Below are positions 1-11,330 of a stretch of DNA of 64,000 nt, piece after piece; position 1 is the stretch's first letter, and each line of letters begins with the position of its first letter. The stretch lies in assembly GCF_001761485.1 (NCBI RefSeq), contig NC_090772.1, forward strand, positions 806,001 to 870,000, given 5' to 3'. Made by a program: the position numbers and the translations under genes. The notes below the pieces were generated by a model. The model saw nothing but the letters and a program-made list of their open reading frames with translations. It did no database searches and was not told the DNA's origin. This DNA comes from Yarrowia lipolytica (Eukaryota; Ascomycota; Dipodascomycetes; Dipodascales).

Positions 1-562
1 GGTCGCACTTGGCTGGGATTTTGATGGGCATGGACAGGTTGGTGTCGTCTTCCATGAGGTCGTCTTCGTCCATGAGGTCGTCGTCGTCCATGGATAGAGT
101 CACGACAGAGTTGAGGTTGACGGTAGCGGCGGGGTTAGTTCCGTTGGTCGAGGGAGCCGCAGTTGCTGGACTGGCTCTCTTGAATGCAAACTTCTTGGGG
201 CCTCCTCCCGACTTCTTGAGCAGCGTGGTTCCTGTGGCGGCAGGCTTGACCCACTTGTCGCCGTCCTGGGCCAGACCCGCCATGATGAAGTCCATGACCT
301 GGGAGCCGTCCACAGCACCGAACAGAGCTCCTCCGGGCGCCAGAGCGCCGCTCAGCGTCTCCAGCAATGATGCTGGCAGAGTCACGGGCTGTGGCGACTT
401 TGTAAACACCTGGATGGAGGCGTATGTGTTTGCTGGTAGCTGGACCTGGGTGCCTATTCGTTCCAGCAGCTGGTGCGATGCGCCTTGGTTCTGGGCCATG
501 ATGTTGGCCACCAGCGCCTCGTCGGTGACCACCGAGTTGTCGAATACCAGTAGGTTAGACAT
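1..562 (-). CDS. DRE2: Fe-S cluster assembly protein Dre2 (anamorsin), N-terminal part, cut by the left edge
   Basis: The minus-strand frame opens at the ATG whose complement is CAT at 560-562 and stays open to base 1, giving 187 complete codons. The protein starts MSNLLVFDNSVVTDEALV and has an N-terminal domain resembling the degenerate methyltransferase-like domain of Dre2. A linker with KKFAFKRASP follows, then an acidic run DDDDLMDEDDLMEDD and the lead-in IPAKCD to the Cys-rich part. The Fe-S-binding C-terminus with its CxxC motifs lies outside the window. In the family, Dre2 works with the diflavin reductase Tah18 in the cytosol and intermembrane space to supply electrons for cytosolic Fe-S protein assembly. 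The call rests on the domain order and the conserved FK(K/R)AS and acidic DEDDL-type motifs. The acidic segment is encoded by a GAY-rich tract, so its length may vary between strains. Confidence 0.85.
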   Translation of the reverse strand, partial: MSNLLVFDNSVVTDEALVANIMAQNQGASHQLLERIGTQVQLPANTYASIQVFTKSPQPVTLPASLLETLSGALAPGGALFGAVDGSQVMDFIMAGLAQDGDKWVKPAATGTTLLKKSGGGPKKFAFKRASPATAAPSTNGTNPAATVNLNSVVTLSMDDDDLMDEDDLMEDDTNLSMPIKIPAKCD

Positions 563-3500
563 GTGTTGTGTGTTGCAGTAGTAGTTGAGTCGTCAAGTCT
601 CTCTTAGGACAAGAAGAATATCGCAGTGTGTTTTAACCGTTTGAACAGAGTCTCTACTTTTACCTTTTTTTTCCGTGGTTCTGCCTAATTACGCCGAACT
701 CTGTTTATCATCGTGCAGAAAGTGAAAGAGGTGAGTCAAGGCTTTGTCAGAAGAGGGGCTCGCCAGCCAATGTGAGGCGTGGGATTGCAAATGACAGCAA
801 GCACAATCGTCGATATCGGTCTCATCACGTGATCAGAGTTATACAACCGGGTTAGTCAGCGGGCCAGCCGACAGGCACTGAAGAGACGGCATAGTCACCA
901 ACAGAGTACGAGTATGAGTACAGTATGTAGCTAAAAAGTCCCCGAAGACAGTCTCATCTGGGTAAGACTTGTATAAGCTTGCCGAAAATTGCATTTTTAT
1001 GTTTTATTTTTCAGTCAGAATTTAGGAATTGAAAATTAGCTGTAGTGGATTTAGGGGAGTGTTCTCCATACAGACATGTTTGGAGCATAGTGTTACCAAC
1101 AGTCGTATGGAATCATATGGAACCTTGTAGAAGCTTTCGAGGGTTGAAAATGTCTTTGCAATCACTTTTGTCCATCAGAACCGGTTCGTTACCACCACCT
1201 GGGCTCTAGTCGGTCACTACTCTGTCCATATTCAGTGCAACCGAGGCTTGTACGTTATTGTAGAGAACCGCATTGGGAGTGTCAAATAACCACTTTTTTC
1301 CATTCCACAAGGTTCTATTTTTGGGACTTGTTGGAGGCACACCATGGATGAAGACTCATGTCTCGGGCGTGGCTGGGTTTGGAATGGGGTGATGTATGCG
1401 GCTGGAGTGCGTGCCACGATAGGAGCCGTTGGTGGGCTGCTCCAGGTGATCATCCAAAGTGCGATAGTGTTGCTGTGAAATTGGGTGGCAAATGGGTCGA
1501 ATGGATATGTATAATACGACGTTGGATAGGGTTGAGTGTATACTCGCCCGTGCTACAGGAACACTTTGTTTGGGGTGGAAAGGAGAGTACGTACAGGAAT
1601 ATGGGGAGGGTGATTATATCGTACGACTGGGACTACGACTACGATTTACGACTACGACAATAACAGGCTGTCCTATGTTGGGTTTTGTCGTTTCGACGTC
1701 CTCCGCTATCATACATCCATTTATGCCCTATAGACATGTATGAGTACATACTGTACAAGTTCAGGTAGTCTAGTAAATATCTGACATTGCGAGCCTTATA
1801 AACATTACCAAGTCGGTTGGAAGTGAGGCGAACTGGGCAGTGTGTATTTACCCTTTTTTATATATATATATAATATATTATATATATATTTTTTTTTTTT
1901 AAACGAGCACCGTTCCCGTACTCTTTGGGTTCTATTAGTCCGTGTCTCATTCTTATCATCTCCGGGTTCGACAAGATGTACGATACCATCGAAAGTGTCG
2001 CAGTTCGAATTCCAGGAAATACATGTAGTCGTCTGCGTGATCAGAAGATGGTTCGACTATACAGCTCTTGTCACACCAGCTCCGTGGAACCCTTTAGACG
2101 CTACCGTTTCAACGCCAGCCTAGGCCCAAACGTGCAGTAACGTTGAAAGCACCATAATAATGGAGTTGGTAGGCCGTCGACTTGCAGCTAACGGGAGGAT
2201 TGGGTTTTGTGGGGTAAAAACATGAGGCAGTTGATGTCTGAGGTTACTGGCCGGGTTTAAATGACAAGATGGTGACGTGGCAGGAGCCCAAGAGCGGTGG
2301 ATTTATGGTTACAACAATGGCGTTCGTTTTGCTTCTTTCTGAAACTCTGCAAGATGTGTCCTTGTACCGCCTCCAAGGTAGTTTTGGAGGTTCATGCACT
2401 CGTCATTTTTTTACAATAGCATTATAGGAGCGATGATGGAACATAGCCAAGTGGCAGTGTTGCAGTTGGACAACGACAGGTGACATATCACTGTTATGAC
2501 TGACCTCCATAGATATGACGTCACCCGCGCATTGATTCCTATGGCTCCGCCCACGCACGCACTACCCATCTGCTTCTCCGGCGACGCTATCGGAGCTCTA
2601 CCCCACACTTCGGGCTTGCTACTGTATGCATAATTATCCAAAAAACGTGGGGATGATACATGTTGGGGAGAAGTAGGCGAAGAGATGGGTCTGAAGCGTG
2701 GGGATGATATGCGTTGAGGAGAAGAAGACGAAGAGATGGGTCTGAAGCAGTCAAATCAATTGTTCAATCGGTGGCAAGTAATCGAGGGTGCAATTTAATC
2801 GGGTGGCTATTTGCTGTGCAGTGATTCCAACAACCGTGTATACACATGTCCAAGTGACACTCTACGGCTCCAACCTGTCACTACAGTGCGAGCGCGGTAC
2901 TTGTACGGTGTTCGTCCGTACTCGCCGGCCCCTGCGTAGCCTTCCCCACATTCCTCGTCAAAGAGACAGGTCCACCATGTGCGACGATACGTCTGTCGAG
3001 TCCCTTCTCGAGACGACTGCCAACAAGAGACTTGGAGGGGGCTTTGGACCACAAAGACGGTGAATTTCCCACGTGTCTTGGGGACCGATGAGATCGATTT
3101 CTGGTACTCGTACTCGTACCGTACTTGTGCCAGCGGCTCCGACTGCTACAAGGAGTATTTGCCAGTCGCTAGTCGATCTTGCTACAAGTAGTCTGATCTC
3201 ATCGGACGTAGGTAGATCTACATATGGTGCCATCTCTCTGAGACAGTCTAGGGGCACTGACGAAATGCAAAAGAATATGTCGGCAGTACACCGTGTTGGG
3301 GGATCGAATATACGAGAGACTGTGTCTGTATCACGTTGTACGTGTGCAGGGATCCCTGGTGTTAGTTGGCAAATGCTGCTATTTTTGACCTTGATAAACC
3401 ACCGCAATTCCACCACCTTCGAGACTATTCTTCTTCAGTCGGACTTTCCCCCCAAAACGCTAATAGTGTGACTCACTTGGATCATGCGAGCACCATACAG

Positions 3501-4514
3501 CCTACCTGTCCACCTGACCTGAGATGTTGCATGGACGGGACTGTCCCGCCTGTGGTGGGTGACGTGATTGCGACGACGAGCACACCACCGGCCATTCAAG
3601 CCATCAATTCGAGCGCTTGTCGTGCGACATGCCACGGTCCAATTGTGGATTCTTAATTTTGCATCTTTCGCTAAGTAGTACAAGCTACAAGCACTTTTGT
3701 GCCTTGTTTCTCTCCATCATATCATCCTTGTCAAACCATGACGCAATCGGGACAAGCAGGCTGCCCATCAGAGTTCGAGACAGCAACAAGATAACAACGG
3801 ATCGGGGCTCGAGAGAGAGTCAATGGGAGAGTCGAGAGAAGCAATTGACCATTTGTAGGAGCCACAGAGTGCAAGTTACAGTACAGTACCATTTCTTTAC
3901 CATGACATTGATAACACCATCTCCATCTCCAATTGCCTCTTCCATTGGTATGGCGTCATCTATCGCGGACGTGTTCCGTTTCTGCCGCTCTGGGCCCACA
4001 GTTGTTATGTTAGTAGACATGGCATGCACTGTTACGTAGCATTGTTGGGGTCTGTCGTCGTCGTGGTCCGACAGGCGACTGCACGGGGCCGGGGGCCGGG
4101 CGACGGCTCTCAGTGACCCCATTCCCATCTTGTGCATGGATGGTGGCGACGGCCTATGTGATAGATACAGCATCTTCTTGTCTCCGTCTCTTTCCCGCTG
4201 CTGGGCTCCCGCTCTGAAACCGCTGGAATGCTGAAATACTCAACCAACCCGACAATTACCCGCCGTGAAAATTCACCTCCATTTCCCGTTGTCATGCCCC
4301 ACACTTTTCTGGAGTCCCTCCAAATGGGGGGTCCTTGGGTTGTTTGTTTAAGATTCGCCATTTAGGCTTCCAAACCTAAACCAGAGAGCTGTTTGTGTCC
4401 ACAGAGTTTGTATGCGCGTGCACGCTCAAGTGACCTCTTATCATAGCGTTGTGCGAACCCTAAATATGACGCCGGCGTTGTCGTCTGGGCCGTCCATCCA
4501 CAGCGCCGAAACAG
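563..4514. other. Long intergenic region between DRE2 and the STF2-like gene
   Basis: About 4 kb with only short, mutually overlapping open frames (up to about 150 codons) on both strands. None has a recognisable domain or a convincing composition. It holds a CACGTG palindrome near 828-836 close to the DRE2 start, a telomere-like GGGTTAGTCA at 849-858, an AT dinucleotide and T-run tract near 1853-1902, and one CTACAAGTAG motif at 3182-3191. It presumably carries the DRE2 promoter at its left end and the STF2-like promoter at its right end. Confidence 0.7.
1853..1902. repeat. AT dinucleotide and poly-T tract
   Basis: Alternating TA runs are followed by a run of T. This is simple low-complexity DNA in the spacer; no gene overlaps it. 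Confidence 0.8.
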
Positions 4515-4523
4515 TATATAAAG
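4515..4523 (+). promoter_or_regulatory. TATA box of the STF2-like gene
   Basis: TATATAAAG lies about 115 bases upstream of the ATG at 4639. The leader between them is rich in CA and free of ATG. A strong TATA fits a stress-inducible gene of this family. Confidence 0.7.
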
Positions 4524-4638
4524 GCGGGGGCCAGGCGCCTGAAATGACTCCCCATCAGCTTTGACTCGTTCAAACAGAAACACATCCACCGCAAACACAC
4601 CCACCGCAAACACACTCCCCACCACCACTACTCCAACC

Positions 4639-4920
4639 ATGTCCCACACCAAGAACGCCCTCCCTAAGTACTTTGGCAAGCACGGCCACCAGGATCAGAA
4701 CCCCAACGAGACCAAGAAGGGAGGCCACGGAAAGGGCAACTGGGGCAAGCCCGAGGACGACATTGAGGATCTCGTCGAGTCGGGCGAGTTCAACACAGGT
4801 TACCACCGACGCCGAACCAATTCCAACGGCGTGGGCAACATCCAGCGGCCCGACTTTAACAAAATCTCGGACGACTACGAGCAGGCCATTGTCGAAGAGG
4901 AGGTCAAATACCAGTCCTAG
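4639..4920 (+). CDS. STF2: Stf2/Tma10-family hydrophilin
   Basis: A 93-residue, highly charged protein without cysteine. The core PKYFGKHG...NPNETKKGGHGKGNWGKP followed by DDIEDLVESGEF aligns by eye with yeast Stf2 and Tma10, which have PKYFSHTG...KKQGSGKGNWGKPGDEIDDLIDNGE. In S. cerevisiae these small proteins were first described as factors stabilising the F1F0-ATPase inhibitor complex or as ribosome-associated, and Stf2 protects cells against drying. The start is the ATG at 4639, because the frame upstream has no ATG and reads as leader. The conserved GKGNWGKP block is intact. Whether this copy corresponds to Stf2 or to Tma10 cannot be told by eye; the family assignment is firm. Confidence 0.85.
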   Translation: MSHTKNALPKYFGKHGHQDQNPNETKKGGHGKGNWGKPEDDIEDLVESGEFNTGYHRRRTNSNGVGNIQRPDFNKISDDYEQAIVEEEVKYQS

Positions 4921-7900
4921 AAGCATCGATAGAGCTAGGCTACGACACTGGATTCGTGGTTGATCCACAATCTATATTTATGAAATGAGTATTTATGATT
5001 ATGACTGAACTTGTACAGTATCTACTTGTAGTGCACGTAGTGGGAAACCGTACAAGACGCAATTGTGCACCTGGAGGTTGATTGACGTCTGGCGATCGAT
5101 TGGAGACCGAATGACACATTTCAACCTCAGATGCAATTGGTTTAATCTGCTCAATTGCACCATTGCACTATTACACCTTGTCTCCGACGACTTGCAACAT
5201 TCTTGCTCGGATCCACCCTCTCTATACGCTTAAACAAACATCTGTTTCAAACTTCACTCTGAAAACCCCCCAAAAAGACCCCTTGATGATACATTGAAGG
5301 CTAATATATAATTTAATGCCCTGGTCGACTCCGTTCCATGCTAATCATACCCTTTCCGTGCTCACACTAGCGTCGGTTAGTTGTCTCCGTTGTGTTGTTT
5401 GGTTCTCTGGGGGCTTTTTTAGTGTCCAATTATAGTTGGCTGTCTCTCTGCTCACAACCCAAAAAAGCACGATAAGGCATGTTTAGGTTGGAGAGATCCT
5501 GGTTGCGGGTGGTCAACAGAAGAACTCATCAACTGAAGAGTGAATATATCTAAAGTCGATAAAATGCATGGGAAGCAACAATTGACCCGTCTGTCATCGA
5601 ATTGATTGATTTTGGACCTTCCTCTTCCTCTCTGAACTCTCCGTGAAGAGACTACTTTGGACACGGTGGCCAACCCTGTCTTGCTCCCTCTTTCTCTTGT
5701 CTCCTGTCTCTCGGTCTCTCTACCAGTACAGTACTGTAGATACACTTTGCCGATACTGTACGCTCAGACAGTCCAGTAGGGTAAACTGGACCAACTCAAC
5801 TCTGATCGTCTGCCTTGTGGGTCTGCAATTGTGGCTTATCGAAGCGGTATCAGCAGGAGCTGCAGTCTATCGATCAAAAATATGTACTCGTACAGTACAT
5901 AAAGCAGTATCATACTTATCGTACGGCTGAGCAATCAAAGCAATGGTTTCAGAGCAGCTTTCTTTGTCGCAAGTGAAGCCGTTGGTAGCTTTCGGGCTCT
6001 TCCGACCCTCTCTCGTATCCCTTATCCGACCGTCTCATCCATTGCCGGCCCTATCATGCCGGTAAGATAATGACAAGACTTTGGAACGTTTAGTTATGGT
6101 ACGAGTCCACTGGAAGAACAAGCAATGGTCCATGGAGATAAATCTTTTCGCTACCAACGACTTTTGGTTCTACTACAGAAACTAGTAGTTCCATTTCTTT
6201 CCGAGTAACTCACGGACCAAGCGGGAGAAACTCATACTTGTGGTAGGAGCGATCCTGAGAGCTTGGCTCTTGACAGAGGTCAGGGGGTCCTAATTTTGGC
6301 GGCCGTAAGCCACCTTTAAGTGTATCCGCCTCAGTCTACGGTCATATTGGTGTCTGTAACATTCTCATTATCGCTCTTTTCATTCAATAGACATCTGCCA
6401 CGTCTCTTTCTGCCAGCACATGAAATAGCGCCAAGTTGTGGTTAAGTATAATGTGGGGTCCAGGCGACTGTCTTATCCGCCTGAAATGCAATTTTGAAGT
6501 GCTCGCTGAGGCATTTTGTTGGTAGCTAGTGTCTGATACTGCTACTCCGTCACTTCTTCAGCGATGCTCTGCAGCCCTCGCAGTGGGTTAGCAGAGACTC
6601 CCAGCGAGAAAGGCTCTTCGGGGGATGAATGGCGGAGGGAGGTGTAGCACACTGGCACGAATTTGGGAGAGTTGGGAGGTGTTGCGGGGGTAGGTGGACA
6701 GCTCCGTTGTTTGCCAGGCTCGGCGATGGTGATAGCGATTGGTGGGTGGATTGAGGGTCTTCGTTGAAATGTGTGCATATGAGGGTTGAGCAGGCGTCCA
6801 TGGTGGGAGGAGAATCGGAGAAGAAAAAGGCGGGAAACCGGTTCTGATTTATAGTGTCAAAAAAGGTGATGGCAATACTATTTTTCACTGAAAAGTGTGG
6901 ATGATTGGGCCACCAGTTGTGCGGCTCGGAAAAGAATTACTGAGCCGCACCAGTTTCCGGATGTCTCCAGTGGGACTTGGAGAAGGGGTGGAGAGAAATT
7001 CAAGTGATAGAGTGGATAATCGGCCCCATTTTAATTGATTTCACTTTTTTTTTCTTTGCTAAAAGTCGCCTGATATGCTGGCTTCGACCGCCATATGGTC
7101 TCACCCAATGCCTTGATGTAAGCCGCACACTGACCTACTTTAGCCGAGAGTTTGTTGTATTTAATTTTTATATTGATTTTTATTTTATTTTATTTTTGAA
7201 AATCAGCAGGGAACGGTGAATGTGGTCCTAGTCAATGGGACTATGGTATAGATTTAGTTGTGGATCTTTCGCGGTTTTGGAATATTGACTATCTGGTTCT
7301 TTAGTCTGAGCCTGCGTCTTGTCTCGTCTGGTGAATGTCCACAGCTTCCGTGGAACCCGGCAGCCTTTAACCACTCAACTCTACACTGAGTATCAGATAT
7401 TAACAGCAAAAGCGAGGAGTGTTTTCTTGGTCTGCTCCACGGTCGAGGAAAACAAATTGTGTTGTGATCATTGGTGTGTTTTCGATGAACACATCTTGCT
7501 TTTCTCAGACAGTCTCACGAATGATAAGATCTGCTGTAGTAGAATGTGCGCTGATGTAAACAGGTGATGATGAGTTGAGAGGTTCTGAATAGAGACAGTT
7601 GCAGGTGTAAGTATCCAATACTATACATCTACAACGTGAATGCTTTCTTCAGCTAAAGATTCATCTCTCAGGAAACTTTTGTGACTTCTCAAGTCGACAG
7701 CAGAAGAGCAGCGATGGGGGTCCATGAAACAAACTAATGCGAGGTTGTCTTTCTTCCGAAACAATCTCGATGCCGTACGGCACTTCTTAGTGATTTGGAG
7801 CGCATCAACACCAACTAGCCGCGTGGCAATTTCCCATGGTTTCAGAACAGTTTGATCTGATACTTGTCTTGTATCACCATTCGAGGGTGTTGCTTACCCG

Positions 7901-9051
7901 ATACGATACGATACGATTACAAAAGCCAAGAGTTTCAGTGAGCAATTGCCTGATATTTCTCTCTATGAAACACGGTGACACTCTTTATCTACACGGGTTT
8001 TGTCTCCCAAGTTCAAGTTATAAGACGCCGAAGAGTTTAGCACTCAGTAGCTAGCGGGAAAATACACACAGCCATCGTCATTATCGTTACCTGCTAGTCT
8101 ATACTTGATAAAACCGTCAATGGAAGCATTTTAACCATTTTCCTCCAGCCACATTCCTGAAAATCGTCATATTCTAGGTTGTTGTATCACCATGTCTCAG
8201 GACACGCAGCAGCTTCGTCGTGCATCGCCGACGAGAAGCAGGTGCCAATGGGGAAACTGCTGAATTGGTCTTCATTGGATGCAGTCAAGATATGGAGATG
8301 TGATAGACGGCTGAGGGGTGAACTCAGCTTGCAGGTGTTGATGATACCGCCCTAACAGTCCAGGGTTCTCAATCACCACTGCACCTGGATTTGAATGTCT
8401 GTGGACACCAGACAAAGCATTCGTATTCTGGCTGCATTTCCCGAGCCCATCTGATTACACGCAGGGAGTTGTTTGGAACTGTACCGTGGACATGATACCG
8501 CTACTGGTACTGTCCTCAAAGTTGCAGACCGTTACATCTAAAATAGGCAAGATCGCCATTGCAGTAAAAAGAGAACGCATGGAAGGGCTCAAAACCAGCA
8601 CAGAACCCCTTGATCTGCTGGATCGACCACTACCCCCTCGTGTCAAGACGCGTTTCAAGTCTCTTTCCGTGGTCCACAACCCTCTTCCGCATTGATGTAC
8701 GAGCCCTTAAGATGGAGACTAAACACACGCTTTCAGAAGTCTTCCGAGGGAGTGAGAGCGAGATACGCCTAGCTGAGCAAACAAGCTGTTAAAAATAGAT
8801 GCACCGACTTCATTTTGACGTATACTGCTCATCGCGCGTCTGTTTGTTGCCCCAGATGGCAGCTGTAGGCCCGAAACGTCCAGTTTCAGTTCATGTTTCA
8901 TCACGTCCTTCCACTTAAGGGGTAAATGACCGGAGATGATTTACACCAGAGACGCAGTAAAAGAGCGTCTAAAAACCTTGCAAGCCTAGGAAACCTTGGA
9001 AACGGAGGCAAAGCGACTAATTATAGCCATAAAGCGTGCAAACTACAGCTG
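4921..9051. other. Intergenic region between the STF2-like gene and the small secreted-protein gene
   Basis: About 4.1 kb with no supported gene. It holds one reverse CTACAAGTAG at 5022-5031 and scattered TACTCGTA-like words (for example near 5887). An 83- to 112-codon minus-strand frame at 6550-6888, rich in Ser and Pro, is the best open frame, but it resembles nothing I know. The right end is the promoter of the secreted-protein gene. Confidence 0.65.
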
Positions 9052-9060
9052 TATATAAAG
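9052..9060 (+). promoter_or_regulatory. TATA box of the small secreted-protein gene
   Basis: TATATAAAG lies about 104 bases before the ATG at 9164. The leader carries a CA/CT microsatellite near 9126-9161, typical of strongly expressed yeast genes. Confidence 0.7.
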
Positions 9061-9163
9061 ACCTTGTCCTTCCAGGATTGTAGCCTTCGCAAACTCACCT
9101 TCCAAACAGTCAATCACTAGCCATACCCACACACACACTCTCTCTCTCACACACACACGCACA

Positions 9164-9526
9164 ATGGTCTCCATCACTTCCATCGCCCTGTTGTCTTTGG
9201 CCTCTCTGTCCGTGGCCAAGCCCATCCCCAACGCTGTAGTTGACGGTGCTGACATCGAGAAGCGAGGAGTCCGAACCGTCTACGAGTGGGGCAACTATCC
9301 TACCGAGATCGGAAAGACCACCATTGCTCTTCCTTACACCCAGAAGGAGTGGGGTTGGTCCATGTCTGAGGATGGAAAGACCCAGACCGTGTGGAACGGT
9401 CACACTTACGACGTCCCCCACTACTCCACTGTGCACTGGACCTCTGAGATTGTCAAGACCAACTACCAGACCCAGCCCGTCTACTCCCAGGTCACCTACA
9501 CCAAGACCAAGACCGTCACCGACTAA
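9164..9526 (+). CDS. Small secreted protein with signal peptide and Kex2 site, family not recognised
   Basis: 120 residues. Residues 1-18 (MVSITSIALLSLASLSVA) form a clear signal peptide. A short pro-region ends in the dibasic IEKR at about residue 34, a classic Kex2 cleavage site. The mature product would then be about 86 residues starting GVRTVYEWGN. It is rich in Tyr, Trp, Thr and Lys, has no cysteine, and ends in the repetitive YTKTKTVTD. There is no GPI tail or transmembrane segment, so it should be released or held in the wall non-covalently. Codon use is strongly biased toward preferred codons (GTC, ACC, AAG, GAG), and the promoter has a good TATA box, so high expression is likely. I do not recognise the mature domain; a cell-wall or secreted orphan of the Yarrowia lineage is the most that can be said. 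Confidence 0.8.
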   Translation: MVSITSIALLSLASLSVAKPIPNAVVDGADIEKRGVRTVYEWGNYPTEIGKTTIALPYTQKEWGWSMSEDGKTQTVWNGHTYDVPHYSTVHWTSEIVKTNYQTQPVYSQVTYTKTKTVTD

Positions 9527-9863
9527 ATTCCATCAACTAGCTGGCCTAGAGCACTCCTTCGTTTCATATACCTCTTTAATTCATTCGTTTCCTACACAAA
9601 TGTAGACATGTTGCTGTATTTTCTATGACAAAGTGTGGAAACTATGTCATAGTCTTGTCTGTCTAGGTCTAGCTACTCCATTGAAACATACCATGTCAAA
9701 GCCTACCAAAAGTATCAAGTCCAATATCCAGCAACGGGCACCGCCCTACATCAAGCATACATTACTGACCTAGCCTAGATGTCTCTACTCGTGTGCTGCA
9801 GCAAAATCTCAAAATTAGTCTAAAGCGAAAGTGGTGGTGATGGGAGCATCCGACGAATCAGGG
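9527..9863. other. Convergent 3' spacer
   Basis: About 340 bases between the stop of the secreted-protein gene and the end of the SIS2-like gene. Nothing beyond AT-rich 3' ends was seen. Confidence 0.6.
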
Positions 9864-11330
9864 CTACCCGGTGAAACTGGAACTCTCGCGTAAACTAAAC
9901 TTTCGCTTCATCAGCTCATCCTGATCTGCAAGAGACAACTTGTTGATGACTTTATCCATCTCGTCCTCGTCGTAGTCGTAGTCCAGCTTGTTGAGGGCCT
10001 TTCGGGTCTGACGGCGTTCTCGTTTGGCTCTCAGGTCATCGTCATCATCTCCGTTATCGTCGTCATCGTCGTCGTCATCGTTATCATCATCATCGTCGTC
10101 GTTGTCATCGTCGTCATTGTCAACGTTGTCGAGATCGATATCGTCGCCGTTTTCGTCGTCTCCATTATCGTCATCGTCTCCGTTGTCGTCATCCTCTTCC
10201 TCCGGGTAGCCACCGAGCTTGAGCACAATCTTGTCAACAATCTCGTTCCAGTCCATCATGCCTCCCATGCCAATCTCTCCGTACGAGCCCACCACCTTTT
10301 CGACTGGTCGAAGTACCTCGATCCAGGGCATTTCCTCCTTGATAACCTTGAGATGGCGCTTGGTCACGGGTGAGTTATAGGCATACGACGTCATGGAAGG
10401 AGCCACCAGAATGGGGTACTGTGTGTTCCATGCTCGCACGACATTGGTAAGCAGGTTGTCGCAAAGGCCAATGGCGATTTTGGACAGGGTGTTTGCGGAC
10501 AGAGGACAGATGACGAGAATGTCGGCCCACCGTCTGAGCTCAATGTGCAGTACGGGGTCCGACCGGGACTTCCAGGTCGACCACTCGTCCTTGTCTCGCC
10601 ACAGAATCACGTCTGTATGGAACTCGCCGCGGCTGACAAAGTGTTCAGCCGCCGAGGTGAGCACAATCTGGATCGCCACTCGATTGCGTCCGTAAATCTC
10701 CTCCAGCTTGTTGACTATGAGACGCAGCTTGGAGGTTGACACCGACCCCGTACCGCCCAGCAGAATGTGGATCTTGCCGTCGTCCTGGGGCAACCGTGGG
10801 TCTCCCTGCTGGGTCGTGTCTTCGCCCACAGCCGTGGACTGGCGCCTTGCGATGGGAATCTCTGTGGGGGGAGGGTGGCCTCCAGCCGGGTTACTGAGGG
10901 TGCTTTCGACAATGGAGATTTGTTTGGGGGTTTGCTGGGTTGGCGAGACGGTCTGGTTGCGGCCGCTGGCAGACCCCGACCGGCTGCGGGTGTTGGCGTG
11001 CTGGTCAATGTCGTCGAGCTTGAAATGGGCGTGCACGCTGGGTTGTTTGGCGTGCTTGACCGAGGTGTCGATGATGCTGGGCTGCCGCGACCGGGGTTCG
11101 GGCAGCGCAATGTGAATCTCGTTGGCCGAGTCGCGGCTCAGCTCACGCTTGAGCTGGTCCTTGGGGTCGTCCAGCGAGTCCAGCGACGCCGCCAGGTTGC
11201 TTTTCTGCATGATGCCCTGAGGCTTGTCTCCCTGCTGCTGCGACGGGTGCTCCTTGCGGAAGTCGAGTCCCTTGTCGTCGAGAAACTTGGACGGGTGGGG
11301 CGTTTCGATTTTGAAGGTCGGTTTCGCCAT
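9864..11330 (-). CDS. SIS2: Hal3/Sis2-family flavoprotein (Ppz1 inhibitor, PPCDC-like subunit)
   Basis: 488 residues. Residues 1-185 are a low-complexity Ser/Gln-rich extension. Residues 186-375 are the flavoprotein domain, beginning KIHILLGGTGSVSTSKL, and the tail is almost all Asp/Glu/Asn. In yeast, Hal3/Sis2 and Vhs3 inhibit the phosphatase Ppz1 and also join Cab3 in a trimeric phosphopantothenoylcysteine decarboxylase for CoA synthesis, where active sites are shared between subunits. The conserved His is present (LHIELRRWADIL, His262). The PxMN position reads PSMTSYAY (Thr314), and the Cys of the substrate clamp is replaced (VGSYGEIGMGG, Tyr350). It could therefore contribute only the His half of a site. 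The acidic tail is coded by a GAY microsatellite (10024-10200). The start at 11328-11330 is the first ATG of the frame. Vhs3 is the alternative name; the family is firm. Confidence 0.9.
   Translation of the reverse strand: MAKPTFKIETPHPSKFLDDKGLDFRKEHPSQQQGDKPQGIMQKSNLAASLDSLDDPKDQLKRELSRDSANEIHIALPEPRSRQPSIIDTSVKHAKQPSVHAHFKLDDIDQHANTRSRSGSASGRNQTVSPTQQTPKQISIVESTLSNPAGGHPPPTEIPIARRQSTAVGEDTTQQGDPRLPQDDGKIHILLGGTGSVSTSKLRLIVNKLEEIYGRNRVAIQIVLTSAAEHFVSRGEFHTDVILWRDKDEWSTWKSRSDPVLHIELRRWADILVICPLSANTLSKIAIGLCDNLLTNVVRAWNTQYPILVAPSMTSYAYNSPVTKRHLKVIKEEMPWIEVLRPVEKVVGSYGEIGMGGMMDWNEIVDKIVLKLGGYPEEEDDDNGDDDDNGDDENGDDIDLDNVDNDDDDNDDDDDDNDDDDDDDDNGDDDDDLRAKRERRQTRKALNKLDYDYDEDEMDKVINKLSLADQDELMKRKFSLRESSSFTG
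10024..10200 (-). repeat. GAY trinucleotide tract coding an acidic tail
   Basis: A run of GAT/GAC codons broken by AAT and GGA codes the Asp-rich tail of the Hal3-like protein. Such tails are usual in Hal3 and Vhs3. Length differences between strains are likely. Confidence 0.85.

Noticed and set aside
6550-6888. Ser/Pro-rich minus-strand frame of up to 112 codons
   Set aside because: Overlaps another frame of similar length, has no promoter signal or recognisable motif, and lies in a long spacer; left as unsupported.
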